64,000 nt of DNA from DIGJ01 sp041821315 (GTDB lineage Bacteria > Bacillota > Clostridia > Lachnospirales > Lachnospiraceae), in NCBI GenBank assembly GCA_041821315.1, contig JBGUEO010000001.1:186001-250000 (forward strand), written 5' to 3'. The stretch's first letter is position 1, and every line of letters begins with the position of its first letter. The position numbers and the translations under genes are program-made. The notes under the pieces were generated by a model. That model did no database searches, was not told the origin of the DNA, and saw only the letters and a program-made list of their open reading frames with translations. Shown here in pieces: positions 1 to 9,656 of this stretch.

Positions 1-501
1 GACAGAAAGAAAGATGGATTGTGTACGAAACTTAGCATTCGTGAAAACATTGCACTTCCAAATCTTGATATTTTATGTAATAAAGTAGGCGTTGTAAATC
101 GAGATAAAGAAAAAGCAATGGTAAAAAAAGCTGAAAAAGAATTACAAATTAAAATGTCAAGTGGTGAGTCGAATGCTGGAAGTCTTTCAGGAGGAAATCA
201 GCAAAAGATAGTGGTTGCCAAGTGGTTGGCAAGAAATTCTAGAGTGGTCATTTTTGATGAACCAACCAGAGGAATTGATGTTGCAGCAAAAGTTGAAATT
301 TATCATCTAATGAATCAATTAAAGAAACAAGGAGTTGGTGTATTATTTGTTTCATCAGAAATGCCGGAGGTTTTGGGAATTAGCGATCGAGTTTTGGTAA
401 TGTGTGATGGAAAACTTACGGGTGAGATAAATACAGAAGAAGCAACGCAGGATCTAATTCTAGAGTATGCTACAAAATTTGATAAGAAAGTAAACGAGTA
501 A
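1..501 (+). CDS. Sugar ABC transporter ATP-binding protein, C-terminal part (RbsA/MglA-like)
   Basis: This is the C-terminal part of a two-cassette sugar ATPase that powers import through the permease encoded next. The frame is open from base 1 (first residues DRKKDG), so the gene begins upstream of the window. The second nucleotide-binding domain is visible: an LSGGNQQK signature near 190-213, the Walker B region VIFDEPTRGID with the D-loop near 246-276, and a SSEMPEVL switch-like segment. LSGGNQQK is typical of the RbsA/MglA/XylG group rather than of general ABC ATPases. The permease starts 33 bp downstream, so the genes are co-transcribed. The family is certain; the sugar cannot be read from the ATPase. 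Confidence 0.93.
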   Translation, partial: DRKKDGLCTKLSIRENIALPNLDILCNKVGVVNRDKEKAMVKKAEKELQIKMSSGESNAGSLSGGNQQKIVVAKWLARNSRVVIFDEPTRGIDVAAKVEIYHLMNQLKKQGVGVLFVSSEMPEVLGISDRVLVMCDGKLTGEINTEEATQDLILEYATKFDKKVNE

Positions 502-534
502 AGACATAATAAAAAAGACCAAGGAGAGTTGGAA

Positions 535-1530
535 ATGAATAAGAAACAAAATCCATTAAAAAAATTAGTAACGGTTCGAGGAATGGGACAGGTAATCACG
601 GTAGCGGTTGGTTTGATTGTTTTATGCATTGTATTTGGAGTGTTAAATCCAAGCTTTTTTTCAAGCAGGAATGTAGCAAATCTGTTAAGGCAAATTGCTC
701 CAGTCCTTTTAATTGGAATTGGTCAATCCTATGTATTAATAACAGGAAATATTGATCTTTCTATTGGTTCGGTGGTAGGAATGAGCTGTATGATTTCTGC
801 AACGCTTATGACAAAAGGAATGAATCCTTGGGTAGCTGTTCTTGTAACTTTATTTTTCTGTATTTTAGTTGGTATCTGCAATGGTTTATTGGTTGCAAAA
901 TGTGCACTTCCACCGTTTATTGCAACACTTGGAACGATGACGATTGCAAGAGGAATTGCACAAATTGTAAATAATAACTATAACACGGACTCAATTGGAG
1001 AAGGCGCAGAAGATTTTCGAAACTTTTTCTATTATGGAAAAACGTTGGGGTTTTATAATACCATTTGGATTGCTTTGATATTATTTTTGATGTTTAACTT
1101 TTTACTAAGTAGGACGAGATCAGGAAGGCATATTTACGCAATTGGAAGCAATATTGAAGCTTCGAAGCTATCGGGCGTTAATATCGTTGGAACAACGATT
1201 AAGGCATATATTGTAAGTGGTATTTGTTCATGTACAGTAGGATTAATAATTTGTGCAACAAGTGGTATGGGAACGATGGATGCAGGAAATACATATGAGT
1301 TATATGCCGTTGCGGCATCCGTAATTGGTGGTGTTAGTACACTTGGTGGACAAGGAATATTACTAGGAACTGTAATTGGGGCTTCTATTTGGGGAGTACT
1401 GCAAAATGGGCTTCAGTTTGTCGGAGCACCGGTTGCAATTCGAAATATTGTAATTGGTATTATTGTTATCGTTTCTGTATTATTGGATGTAATTGTTCGT
1501 AGTGGAAAAAAAGTAAAAAAGAGTGAATAA
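535..1530 (+). CDS. Sugar ABC transporter permease (RbsC-like)
   Basis: This integral membrane permease (331 aa) belongs to the ribose/galactose/xylose BPD_transp_2 family. It has multiple hydrophobic segments beginning near residue 15, and the family motif around TGNIDLSIGSVVG is followed by a GGQG(I/L)LLGTVIGA segment near the C-terminus. I chose ATG 535 because the AAGGAGAG ribosome site at 521-528 directly abuts the upstream in-frame TTG at 529 and is correctly spaced for ATG 535. The gene lies between the ATPase and the binding-protein gene and forms the channel of the same importer. Length and topology are normal. The substrate is probably a monosaccharide. Confidence 0.94.
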   Translation: MNKKQNPLKKLVTVRGMGQVITVAVGLIVLCIVFGVLNPSFFSSRNVANLLRQIAPVLLIGIGQSYVLITGNIDLSIGSVVGMSCMISATLMTKGMNPWVAVLVTLFFCILVGICNGLLVAKCALPPFIATLGTMTIARGIAQIVNNNYNTDSIGEGAEDFRNFFYYGKTLGFYNTIWIALILFLMFNFLLSRTRSGRHIYAIGSNIEASKLSGVNIVGTTIKAYIVSGICSCTVGLIICATSGMGTMDAGNTYELYAVAASVIGGVSTLGGQGILLGTVIGASIWGVLQNGLQFVGAPVAIRNIVIGIIVIVSVLLDVIVRSGKKVKKSE

Positions 1531-1581
1531 GAAATAATGCTGTAAAAACAGCCTTATTTATAAAAGAAGGAGGTTTCAATT

Positions 1582-2613
1582 ATGAAACGAAAGGTATTAG
1601 CAACTATTTTAAGTGTAGCAATGGTAACAGGATGTTTAGTTGGATGTGGCTCAAAGCCAACACAGACAAATTCAGAATCAACATCCGATACAACACAGGA
1701 GGCAGATAATACAAATACAGCCACCGATGAAGCAGAAGCCGACACACAGGCAGCAGGTGAAAACTACAAGGTTTATCTAATTACAATGGATCAGATGGAT
1801 CAATATTGGGCAAACGTTGATAAAGGCTGTCAACAAGCAGTATCCGACTTAGCTGGTGAAGGAAAAACGGTCGAGTATAAGTGGTCAGCACCGGATAAAA
1901 AAGATGATGCACAGCAAATTGAAAAGATTAACAATGCAGTTGCAGATGGGGCTCAAGCAATCTTATTAGCAGCAAATGGGCCAACTGCAGTAAACGCATC
2001 TCTAAAAGAAGCTCAGGAAGCAGGAGTGAAAATTATTTATGTTGATTCACCAGCAGATTTTGAAGCGGTTCGTACGTTATCTACAAACAATGAAGCAGCA
2101 GGAACAACAGCAGGAGAAACATTGATTGCAGCATTAAAAGAAAAAGGAATTACCTCGGGAGATATTGGAATTATTAGTGTAAATACATCGACAGATTCTA
2201 CAATGAAACGTGAAATGGGTTTCCGTGCAGCTTTTGATGGAACAGAGTTTACCTTATTGGAAACGCAGTATTGTGAAGGAGAAGCTGCTCAATCACAAAA
2301 TGCGGCTTCTAACTTCTTGGCACAAGGGTGCGTTGGTCTTTATGGATGTAATGAAGGATCTACGGTAGGTGTAGGAAATGCAATCAAAGAAACAGGTGGT
2401 CAGGCTCTTGGTGTAGGATTTGATACATCAGATGCAATATTAGAGCTGATTAGTAAAGGATATTTGATTGGAGCTATGGCACAAAATCCGTCTACTATGG
2501 GGTATGAAGGAGTTAAAACAGCGGTAAATGCAATTGATGGTGCTGAAACAGGAGAAGATCTGGATACTGGTGTAACAGTAGTAAGCATTGACAATCTTGC
2601 TGATTTCCAATAA
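1582..2613 (+). CDS. Sugar ABC transporter substrate-binding lipoprotein
   Basis: This is a periplasmic-binding-protein-like sugar receptor (343 aa, Peripla_BP_4/RbsB fold) anchored in the membrane outer face as a lipoprotein. The N-terminus is a signal peptide ending in a lipobox LVGCGS, with the acylated Cys near residue 22, followed by a Ser/Thr/Asp/Glu-rich linker to about residue 58. The receptor domain starts at YKVYLITMDQMDQYW and carries segments typical of ribose/galactose receptors (ADGAQAILLAAN; YVDSPAD). A good AAGGAGG site lies at about 1566-1572. It is the last gene of the importer and is followed by a hairpin terminator. Import of a sugar released by the neighbouring GH92 enzyme is an inference from location. 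Confidence 0.92.
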   Translation: MKRKVLATILSVAMVTGCLVGCGSKPTQTNSESTSDTTQEADNTNTATDEAEADTQAAGENYKVYLITMDQMDQYWANVDKGCQQAVSDLAGEGKTVEYKWSAPDKKDDAQQIEKINNAVADGAQAILLAANGPTAVNASLKEAQEAGVKIIYVDSPADFEAVRTLSTNNEAAGTTAGETLIAALKEKGITSGDIGIISVNTSTDSTMKREMGFRAAFDGTEFTLLETQYCEGEAAQSQNAASNFLAQGCVGLYGCNEGSTVGVGNAIKETGGQALGVGFDTSDAILELISKGYLIGAMAQNPSTMGYEGVKTAVNAIDGAETGEDLDTGVTVVSIDNLADFQ

Positions 2614-2631
2614 GAGTTAAAAACTACATTT

Positions 2632-2662
2632 GGGATTACCATATATGTGGTAATCCCTTTTA
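2632..2662 (+). terminator. Rho-independent terminator after the ABC operon
   Basis: The arms GGGATTACCA (2632-2641) and TGGTAATCCC (2648-2657) form a stem of about 10 bp followed by TTTTATATAT. It ends the transporter transcript before the GH92 gene. Confidence 0.75.
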
Positions 2663-2719
2663 TATATCTGTTATAAAAGGGAAAGAGCCTATGTATTGGG
2701 CAGAATGGAGCATGCTTAT

Positions 2720-5700
2720 ATGAGAAGAAATAAAGAAAGAATGATTGCGTGGTCACTTGTAATCAGTATGGTAATGGGAAATACAGCGTTTGCGGCTGTT
2801 AATACGAAACCTTCTGAGGATAAAAATGTACTTTGGTCTACTTCATTTGAAGCGGATACTGATTTTAATGATTCCACACTGGAGGTAGATAAAGGAACTA
2901 AGGGGATTGATGCGAATTTAAGTGGAACACTTCAAGGAGATATTACATATAAAATTGATTCAAATTCAATAACAGGAAGTGAAGACTACAATAGTAATGA
3001 AGGAAAGAAAAATTTGTTTGACTCAGACTCAGGAAGCAAGTTTTTAGCAAATGTGGGAGTTCCAGTAACGGTACAATGGTCTTTAAAAGATGGGGAACAA
3101 AAGAAAATTTCGGTATACAAATTGGTGTCTGCAAATGATGCCCAGGAGCGGGATCCAAAAACTTGGAATTTATATGGAAGAAATGAAAGCGATGATTGGA
3201 CTTTGCTGGATGCAGAATCAAATATTACATTCTCAAACAGATATGAGACAAAGCAATTTCAGATTCCAGAAGAAAGTCAGGGAAACTATAATAGTTATAA
3301 ATTAGAGATTATAGAGAAATTTGGAAGTGGAAATATGCTTCAGTTTGCAGATATTATGATTGCAACAGGAGATCCTTTGGATAACCAGTACCAGATTGAT
3401 GGAATGTCTGTTAAAATATCGGATGGTCCAGCTTCTACATGGAATCAAACATCTTCTGTGGGATGGAGTGGAAGTAAAGCACTTGAAACAAAGGGAAGTA
3501 TATCGGATGACAGTGCATATTCATATGATGTAATTTACAAGGATTTGAATACCCCAGTTACTGCGGATACTTATCTTGAATATTGCATTTTTCCATCGAT
3601 GTCAAATGGTAATACCTATGATTATCAATTTACGCAAATGTATATGGCAGTGGATCTTAAATTTACAGATGGTACCTATCTGAGTGAATTAGGAGCACTC
3701 GATCAAAATGAAAATGGAATAGATCCGGTTTCTCAAGGAAAGAGTCGTACGCTTACAACCAATCAGTGGAATCGAATTTATAGTAACATTGGTACTGTTG
3801 CAGTTGGAAAGACAGTGGAACAAGTATTGGTTGTTTATAAGAATGACAGGGTGTTTAGTGAAGGAGACTTAAATGATTTTTTGACCTATTTTGATGATAT
3901 ATCTTTATATACACAAGGGACGGAGCAGGTGGATCATCTTTCGGATTATACCTACATTTTACGTGGTACAAATGATAGTCCTTCGTTTTCAAGAGGACTA
4001 ACAGCTCCAGCTGTTACCATGCCACATGGATTTAATTTCTGGGTTCCGGCAACAAACTCAGGTGATAATAAGATTTATGATTATCAGGATACACAGATGC
4101 GATTTATTACAATTAGCCATGAACCTTCGTATTGGGTAGGAGATAGAGGAACTTGGCAGTTTATGGCAAACACAACTGCTGATGCAGCGACACAAAATCC
4201 GGGAACTAGTAATTCGAAAGCAGATTTTTCCCATGAAAATGAAGTTGCGCATGCACATTATTATAGTGTTGAATTTGACAAGGAGAAAGGAACAGCTAGA
4301 GGTTCTAAACTTGAAATAACACCAACAGAGCATGCTGCTGTGGTACGATTTACGTACGATTCTGATGTAGATAGCCGAAATGTCATCTTTGATTGCGTAA
4401 GGGCAGATGGTGGAATTACATTTAATAATACCAGTGCGAATACTACATTTACTGGATATTCCGACCATACAAGCAATGGTTCAAAACGGATGTATGTATA
4501 TGGAAGTTTTAATACAAAAGCAACAAATGTAAATACAAGTGGAAAAACGGGAATTGCAAGCTTTTCAGAAGATGTAGTTGAAATGAAAATAGCAACGTCC
4601 TATATTAGTGAGGAGCAAGCAAAAAGGAATTTGGAACTTGAGATTAGCGACAGCGAAGGATTTGATGCTATTTATGCAAAGGCACAACAGACTTGGGACG
4701 ATAAGCTTGGCATTATTTCGGATGTAAAAGGAGCAACGTATGAGGAATTAGTAACGTTATATTCTTGTATGTACCGTTTGTTTGCATATCCGAATGTAAT
4801 GTCTGAAAATACCGGAACTAATGAAGCACCCATATGGGAGTATAAAAGCCCTTATCGTAGTAATGATGCGGAGTCGGTAGAAGGGAAAATCTATATTAAC
4901 AATGGGTTTTGGGATACATATCGTACCGCTTGGGCAGCGTATGGAATTCTAACACCATCGGATGAATCTGAAATGTTAGATGGATTGGTACAGCATTATA
5001 AGGATCAGGGATGGGTTCCAAGATGGATTGCACCAGGTGGGACAAATAGTATGGTTGGAACAAGTAGTGATGTTATTTTTGCAGATGCTATGGTGAAGGG
5101 AATTAGCTTTGATTATGAAGATGCGTATGCATCTGCTCTTCGAAATGCAGCATGTGTTTCTACAAATCTCACAAATGGTGGACGTGCAGAATTAGATACG
5201 GGTATTTTTCTAGGATATACGCCAGGAAGCGGGCAGGATTTCTCATGGTCAATGGAAGGCTATATCAATGACTTTGGTATCTCACAGATGGCTAAAGTAT
5301 TAGCGGAAAAAGAAAGTGATCAAATAAAGAAGCAAGATTATGAGGCAGACTATCAGTATTATGTAAATCGAGCAAAAAATTATGTCAAATTATTTGATGA
5401 TTCGGGTGAAACTGAATTGGATGACTGGCTTCGTGGAAAAACAAAAAATGGGGAGTGGACAACTGCAAATTATACGAACAATGTGTTTGATCCACTGTTC
5501 TGGGGAAATGATTATACAGAAACCAATGCCTATAATATGTCTGTTTCGGTTCCACAAGATGGGCAGGGATTAGCCAATTTGTATGGTGGAAATGATAAAT
5601 TAGCAAATAAATTAGATAGCATTTTTGAAACAAATGATATTTACAATGGATATGGAGCAAGTAATAGTGTTGGTGGTATTCATGAACAAAAAGAAGCAAG

Positions 5701-8092
5701 AGAGGTGAAACTAGGTCAATATGGACATAGTAATCAGCCATCTCACCATATTATTTATATGTATAATTATACTGCACAGCCATGGAAAACCCAAAAGTAT
5801 GCACGTGATGTCTTAGAACGCTGTTATACGGGAGGAACCTTTGGTCAAGGTTATATTGGTGACGAAGATAATGGAGAAATGTCGGCTTGGTATATTTTAT
5901 CTTCACTTGGATTTTATCCAGTTAGTATGGGAAGTGATGAATATGCAATTGGTTCACCTCTTTTTGACGAAGTGACGCTTAATTTAGAAGGTGGAAAGAA
6001 ACTGGTAATCAAAGCAAATAACAATAGTAAACAAAATGTATATGTGCAGAGCATGAAGGTAAATGGTGAAGACTATACGAAATCATATATCAAACATAAG
6101 GATCTCATAAATGCGGATTCCATTGAGTTTAGCATGGGAAGTACTCCAAATAAGGAATGGGGAAGTAGCGAAGAAAATCTTCCAACCTCATTAACTGCAA
6201 AAGGAGAAACACCAGAAGCGTATGATGATATTATGAAAAGTGATGCAAAGGTCGTTGAGACAGCAACAAATGCAGCCGTTAAGGTATATTTTGATGAACT
6301 GGTATCAGATGTTACGAATGCTACGAACTTAATCGATAATACTTCATCAACTGAAACAGTCATTCCAAGTGACTCTCTTATTACCTATAATATAGACAAA
6401 GCAAAGACGGCAGAACTATTTACGTTGACCTCCTCAATGGATCCAGCAAGTACTCCAAGTAGTGTTAAATTGTATGGAGCAAGCGATGGAGGAGAATGGG
6501 TATTACTTGCTGAGTATGACAATTTGGAATTTAAATGGGCAAACTATACAAGACCGTTCGTAATACCAAAAGATAAACAAGGCGAGTATGAGCATTATCA
6601 ATTTGAGTTTAGTGGGGGTATATTAGCCGAAGTTGAATTATTATCATACGCAAATGAGCTTAAGGATCGTCAGAGCCTTGGCAATCTGATTCAAGCGGCA
6701 AAGGATATGGATCTAAGCAGTGCTTTGCCTACATTAGTCTCGGCATTGAATACGGCAACTGCAAGTGCAATAGCAATTTATGAAATTGAAGATTTAATGA
6801 TTCAGGAGTATACCGATGCATATAATGCATTGAAAAATATGATTACTGTTGTGAATGGAGCGTATAGTAAAGCCAATAGTATAATTCAAGCAGAAAATTT
6901 TGATTCGGGGAACGTATCCATAGATAAAAAAGATGAAGTTCCCAATAATATTGGCGGAGTTAAACAGGATTACTGGGCTAGCTATAAAAATGTATTATTC
7001 TCAGGGAATATTAACTCTTTAAAAATGTATTATGCAGCACAAGGCAGTGATGCGGGTGGCTGGACAGAAATTTATATCGATAGCATAAATGAGGCAAATT
7101 TAGTAGGAACCATTCAAAATCCAATTACGGCGGATACTGGTTGGGATACCTATAAAATGACTTCTGGAGATCTTGATAAAGTAGTAAATGGACTTCATGA
7201 TGTATATTTGGTATTTCGTAACGATGGAACGCATGGATACGTAGCAAATGCTGATTGGTTTCAATTTGATGGTAATTGCATAATCACAGCTCAGGCTAGC
7301 GGACATGGACGTGTGCAGGTGACAAATGATTTGGTAGCTTTTGGCGGAGAAAGTCAGATTACGATTACACCAGACGATGGATTTATAGTATCTGAGCTTA
7401 TGATTAATGGGAACACAGTTGATTATGATGGCAGTGGAAGTTATCAGGTATCCAATATTCAAGATAATGTATATGTGACTGTTATATTCCAGTCAGTGTC
7501 GGATCCAACACCAACGCCAACACCAACGCCAACACCAACACCAACACCGGATCCAGGATCTGGGGATATTCCTCCAGCAATTGGCGGAACGCCAACTCCA
7601 TCGGAAGATGCGGATGATGAAACAGGCGATACTGGAAGCATAAGCTTACCTGAGAAGAATGAAATAATGGTTCAAGGTGAGAGTATGTATAAAGTAACAA
7701 AAGCCAGTGCAACAAGTAAAACTGTTTCGTATATGGGGGTCATTGATTCCAAAGAAACAACCGCGAGGGTTCCAAATACCATTAAAATTAATGGAGTTAC
7801 TTTTAAGGTAACATCCATTGATGCCAGTGCTTTTAAATTTGATAATACCATAAAGAAAATCGTTATCGGAAAAAATGTTAAAAGAATTGGAACAAAGGCA
7901 TTTGCGGGAGCAAGTAATCTGAAAGTAATATACATTCGTTCAACAAAGATTACAAAGCTTGGAAGCAATGTATATATGAATATTCCTAAAAATACCGTAA
8001 TTAAAGTGCCAAAAGCAACTTATAAAAAATATGCAAAATTATTCCGTAAGAATGGTCTTAACAAAAAGGTTAAAATTGTAAAAATAAACTAA
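2720..8092 (+). CDS. Secreted multidomain GH92 glycosidase, acid-residue variant
   Basis: This is a secreted glycoside hydrolase family 92 enzyme of 1790 aa. ATG 2720 is chosen because GGAG sits about 9 bp upstream; the frame also opens at TTG 2696 and ATG 2705. Approximate order: signal peptide 1-27; discoidin-like carbohydrate-binding domain 80-217; GH92-associated region 220-410; GH92 N and catalytic domains 415-1150; second discoidin-like domain 1170-1307; helical FIVAR-like segment 1310-1385; CBM6-like domain 1385-1518; InlB-type beta repeat 1523-1590; Pro-Thr linker to 1640; BspA-type LRR_5 tail 1643-1790. The catalytic-base region GDEDNGEMSAW is intact. The usual GNEPSHH acid motif reads SNQPSHH, with Gln at residue 1006 (codon 5735-5737). 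In this family Glu to Gln at that site is known from mannose-1-phospho-6-mannose hydrolases. GH92 membership is firm; the exact substrate is inferred. Confidence 0.9.
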   Translation: MRRNKERMIAWSLVISMVMGNTAFAAVNTKPSEDKNVLWSTSFEADTDFNDSTLEVDKGTKGIDANLSGTLQGDITYKIDSNSITGSEDYNSNEGKKNLFDSDSGSKFLANVGVPVTVQWSLKDGEQKKISVYKLVSANDAQERDPKTWNLYGRNESDDWTLLDAESNITFSNRYETKQFQIPEESQGNYNSYKLEIIEKFGSGNMLQFADIMIATGDPLDNQYQIDGMSVKISDGPASTWNQTSSVGWSGSKALETKGSISDDSAYSYDVIYKDLNTPVTADTYLEYCIFPSMSNGNTYDYQFTQMYMAVDLKFTDGTYLSELGALDQNENGIDPVSQGKSRTLTTNQWNRIYSNIGTVAVGKTVEQVLVVYKNDRVFSEGDLNDFLTYFDDISLYTQGTEQVDHLSDYTYILRGTNDSPSFSRGLTAPAVTMPHGFNFWVPATNSGDNKIYDYQDTQMRFITISHEPSYWVGDRGTWQFMANTTADAATQNPGTSNSKADFSHENEVAHAHYYSVEFDKEKGTARGSKLEITPTEHAAVVRFTYDSDVDSRNVIFDCVRADGGITFNNTSANTTFTGYSDHTSNGSKRMYVYGSFNTKATNVNTSGKTGIASFSEDVVEMKIATSYISEEQAKRNLELEISDSEGFDAIYAKAQQTWDDKLGIISDVKGATYEELVTLYSCMYRLFAYPNVMSENTGTNEAPIWEYKSPYRSNDAESVEGKIYINNGFWDTYRTAWAAYGILTPSDESEMLDGLVQHYKDQGWVPRWIAPGGTNSMVGTSSDVIFADAMVKGISFDYEDAYASALRNAACVSTNLTNGGRAELDTGIFLGYTPGSGQDFSWSMEGYINDFGISQMAKVLAEKESDQIKKQDYEADYQYYVNRAKNYVKLFDDSGETELDDWLRGKTKNGEWTTANYTNNVFDPLFWGNDYTETNAYNMSVSVPQDGQGLANLYGGNDKLANKLDSIFETNDIYNGYGASNSVGGIHEQKEAREVKLGQYGHSNQPSHHIIYMYNYTAQPWKTQKYARDVLERCYTGGTFGQGYIGDEDNGEMSAWYILSSLGFYPVSMGSDEYAIGSPLFDEVTLNLEGGKKLVIKANNNSKQNVYVQSMKVNGEDYTKSYIKHKDLINADSIEFSMGSTPNKEWGSSEENLPTSLTAKGETPEAYDDIMKSDAKVVETATNAAVKVYFDELVSDVTNATNLIDNTSSTETVIPSDSLITYNIDKAKTAELFTLTSSMDPASTPSSVKLYGASDGGEWVLLAEYDNLEFKWANYTRPFVIPKDKQGEYEHYQFEFSGGILAEVELLSYANELKDRQSLGNLIQAAKDMDLSSALPTLVSALNTATASAIAIYEIEDLMIQEYTDAYNALKNMITVVNGAYSKANSIIQAENFDSGNVSIDKKDEVPNNIGGVKQDYWASYKNVLFSGNINSLKMYYAAQGSDAGGWTEIYIDSINEANLVGTIQNPITADTGWDTYKMTSGDLDKVVNGLHDVYLVFRNDGTHGYVANADWFQFDGNCIITAQASGHGRVQVTNDLVAFGGESQITITPDDGFIVSELMINGNTVDYDGSGSYQVSNIQDNVYVTVIFQSVSDPTPTPTPTPTPTPTPDPGSGDIPPAIGGTPTPSEDADDETGDTGSISLPEKNEIMVQGESMYKVTKASATSKTVSYMGVIDSKETTARVPNTIKINGVTFKVTSIDASAFKFDNTIKKIVIGKNVKRIGTKAFAGASNLKVIYIRSTKITKLGSNVYMNIPKNTVIKVPKATYKKYAKLFRKNGLNKKVKIVKIN
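7508..7553 (+). repeat. Pro-Thr codon repeat encoding a linker
   Basis: Tandem CCAACA/CCAACG hexamers encode a run of alternating Pro and Thr in the GH92 protein. This is a classic flexible linker between carbohydrate-active modules and the C-terminal repeat tail. Such a run may vary in length between strains by slippage. Confidence 0.85.
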
Positions 8093-8094
8093 CA

Positions 8095-8247
8095 AGTAAT
8101 CAAGGAAATATTTTAACGATACCAATTAATAGACAACTTAAGAATCTTTGCTTTGGAAGAGGCGATGTATTTATTGCACCGGTTAGGAATGCCAGTCTCT
8201 CGAATGATGCAGGAATAATTGGAGCAGCAAAATTAGGGGATCGTTAA
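8095..8247 (+). pseudogene. 3' remnant of a ROK-family sugar kinase/regulator gene
   Basis: Immediately after the GH92 stop codon, another frame reads about 50 codons ending at TAA 8245-8247. It resembles the C-terminus of ROK proteins: SNQGNILTIPINRQL near the start and SLSNDAGIIGAAKLG at the end, compared with the family ending (G)NDAGIIGAA. No upstream ROK sequence, start codon or ribosome site is present. It therefore looks like the stump of a deleted gene rather than a functional gene. A ROK kinase would fit a sugar locus. The homology is by eye; confidence is moderate. Confidence 0.6.
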
Positions 8248-8309
8248 GGAAAGAAATTTAACAATAGTTGATTGCAAGCAAGTAGAAAGGATTAAAAGGA
8301 TTAAAATGA

Positions 8310-8353
8310 ATACCGCTAAACCTATACATTATTAAGGGATAGCGGTATTTTTG
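8310..8353 (+). terminator. Rho-independent terminator after the GH92/ROK remnant
   Basis: The perfect arms ATACCGCTA (8310-8318) and TAGCGGTAT (8340-8348) are followed by TTTTTG. The region 8248-8507 otherwise holds only this hairpin and AT-rich spacer upstream of lrgA. Confidence 0.8.
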
Positions 8354-8507
8354 TATAAAGAAAAGCAACCTGTGAAAAGAGTACTTAAAAGTGTTAATCC
8401 TTTGAATATAAAAATTTTCTTGTGAGCATCTAGCATCCTGGGCAAAATAATGGTATCATTATAAAAGATTGGCCTACATTAGAAACTAGTATACATATGG
8501 AGAAAAG

Positions 8508-8867
8508 ATGAAATATATAAAGCAAGTTGTTATAATTTTAGTTGTAACATTTTTGGGAGAACTGTTAAAATATGTTATACCACTTCCGATACCAGCAAGT
8601 ATTTATGGGTTTGCACTTATGCTAATAGCATTAAAAACAGGATGGATTTCAATCGATTCTGTTCGAGAAACAGCTATTTTTTTAATTGAAATAATGCCGT
8701 TGATGTTTATACCGGCAGCTGTTGGATTAATGGATTCATTTGAAACCTTACGTTCTATGCTGATCCCTGTTGTTGTAATTATCATAGTTTCGACAGTTGC
8801 TGTTATGGCGATTTCGGGAAAAGTTACGCAGTTTGTGATTCGGCTAGAAAAGAGGAATAAAAAGTGA
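8508..8867 (+). CDS. lrgA: LrgA/CidA-family holin-like membrane protein
   Basis: This small integral membrane protein (119 aa, four predicted transmembrane segments) belongs to the CidA/LrgA family. The family is associated with murein hydrolase control and, in several Firmicutes, with pyruvate or small organic acid transport together with LrgB. The family motif PIPASIYGFALMLIALKTGW is visible at about residues 27-46. The stop codon overlaps the GTG start of lrgB, as is usual for this pair. No LytSR-type regulator is in the window. The start ATG 8508 follows a weak GGAGAAA site. The role in this organism is inferred from the family. Confidence 0.87.
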   Translation: MKYIKQVVIILVVTFLGELLKYVIPLPIPASIYGFALMLIALKTGWISIDSVRETAIFLIEIMPLMFIPAAVGLMDSFETLRSMLIPVVVIIIVSTVAVMAISGKVTQFVIRLEKRNKK

Positions 8868-9559
8868 TACAAGAAATGTTAAAAAATTCAATTTATTTTG
8901 GTATAATGATTAGTATACTAGCTTATGTGATTGGACTGGTAATACAGAAAACGTTTAAATTACCGATATTCAATCCACTACTTATTTCAATCATAATTAT
9001 TATTGCATTTCTTTTGTGTTTTAACATTGACTATGATAGTTATTATGAAAGTGCAAAACATTTAAGTTTTTTACTTACACCAGCAACCGTATGCTTAGCA
9101 ATTCCATTGTACGAGGAATTTGAATTATTACAAAAAAATATGAAAGCAATTATGGCAGGATTACTATCTGGTGTAATGACTAGTCTTGTCTCTATTCTGC
9201 TTTTATCTGGTTTTTTTCATTTGAGTCATAGCCAATATGTTACCCTTTTACCAAAATCTATCACAACAGCGATAGGAATTGGAGTTTCCGAAGAACTAGG
9301 GGGTATCGTTACAATTACGGTAACCGCTATTATTGTTACAGGGATATTTGGGAGTATCATTTCTGAAAAAGTGTGTCGATTAGTTGGTATTCAAGAGCCA
9401 ATTGCAAAAGGAGTGGCGATTGGTTCCGCGGCACATGTCATTGGAACGGTAAAAGCAATGGAAATGGGAGAAGTGGAAGGTGCGATGAGTAGCTTATCAA
9501 TTGGTGTAGCGGGATTATTAACTGTGGTAGGAGCGTCCGTATTTACTAACTTTTTGTAA
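8864..9559 (+). CDS. lrgB: LrgB-family membrane protein
   Basis: This is the LrgB/CidB partner (231 aa) of the preceding protein and an integral membrane protein with about six hydrophobic segments. Recognisable family blocks are LLTPATVCLAIPLYE near residues 70-84 and LPKSITTAIGIGVSEELGG near 128-146. The GTG start at 8864 overlaps the lrgA stop by 4 bp, which implies translational coupling. Family members form a membrane complex with LrgA in autolysis control or pyruvate uptake; which applies here is not evident from the sequence. Confidence 0.9.
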   Translation: MIQEMLKNSIYFGIMISILAYVIGLVIQKTFKLPIFNPLLISIIIIIAFLLCFNIDYDSYYESAKHLSFLLTPATVCLAIPLYEEFELLQKNMKAIMAGLLSGVMTSLVSILLLSGFFHLSHSQYVTLLPKSITTAIGIGVSEELGGIVTITVTAIIVTGIFGSIISEKVCRLVGIQEPIAKGVAIGSAAHVIGTVKAMEMGEVEGAMSSLSIGVAGLLTVVGASVFTNFL

Positions 9560-9656
9560 AAAAGTGTTTTTATTAAAGAGGTCATTTGAAATGTAAAAGT
9601 GAATTGCACTTATTATATAATGAATAACTATAACAAATGAAAAGGAGTAATATAAT

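Noticed and set aside
7459..7715. Val/Gly- and Leu/Val-rich antisense ORFs over the Pro-Thr linker
   Set aside because: They are artefacts of the hexamer repeat in the GH92 gene.
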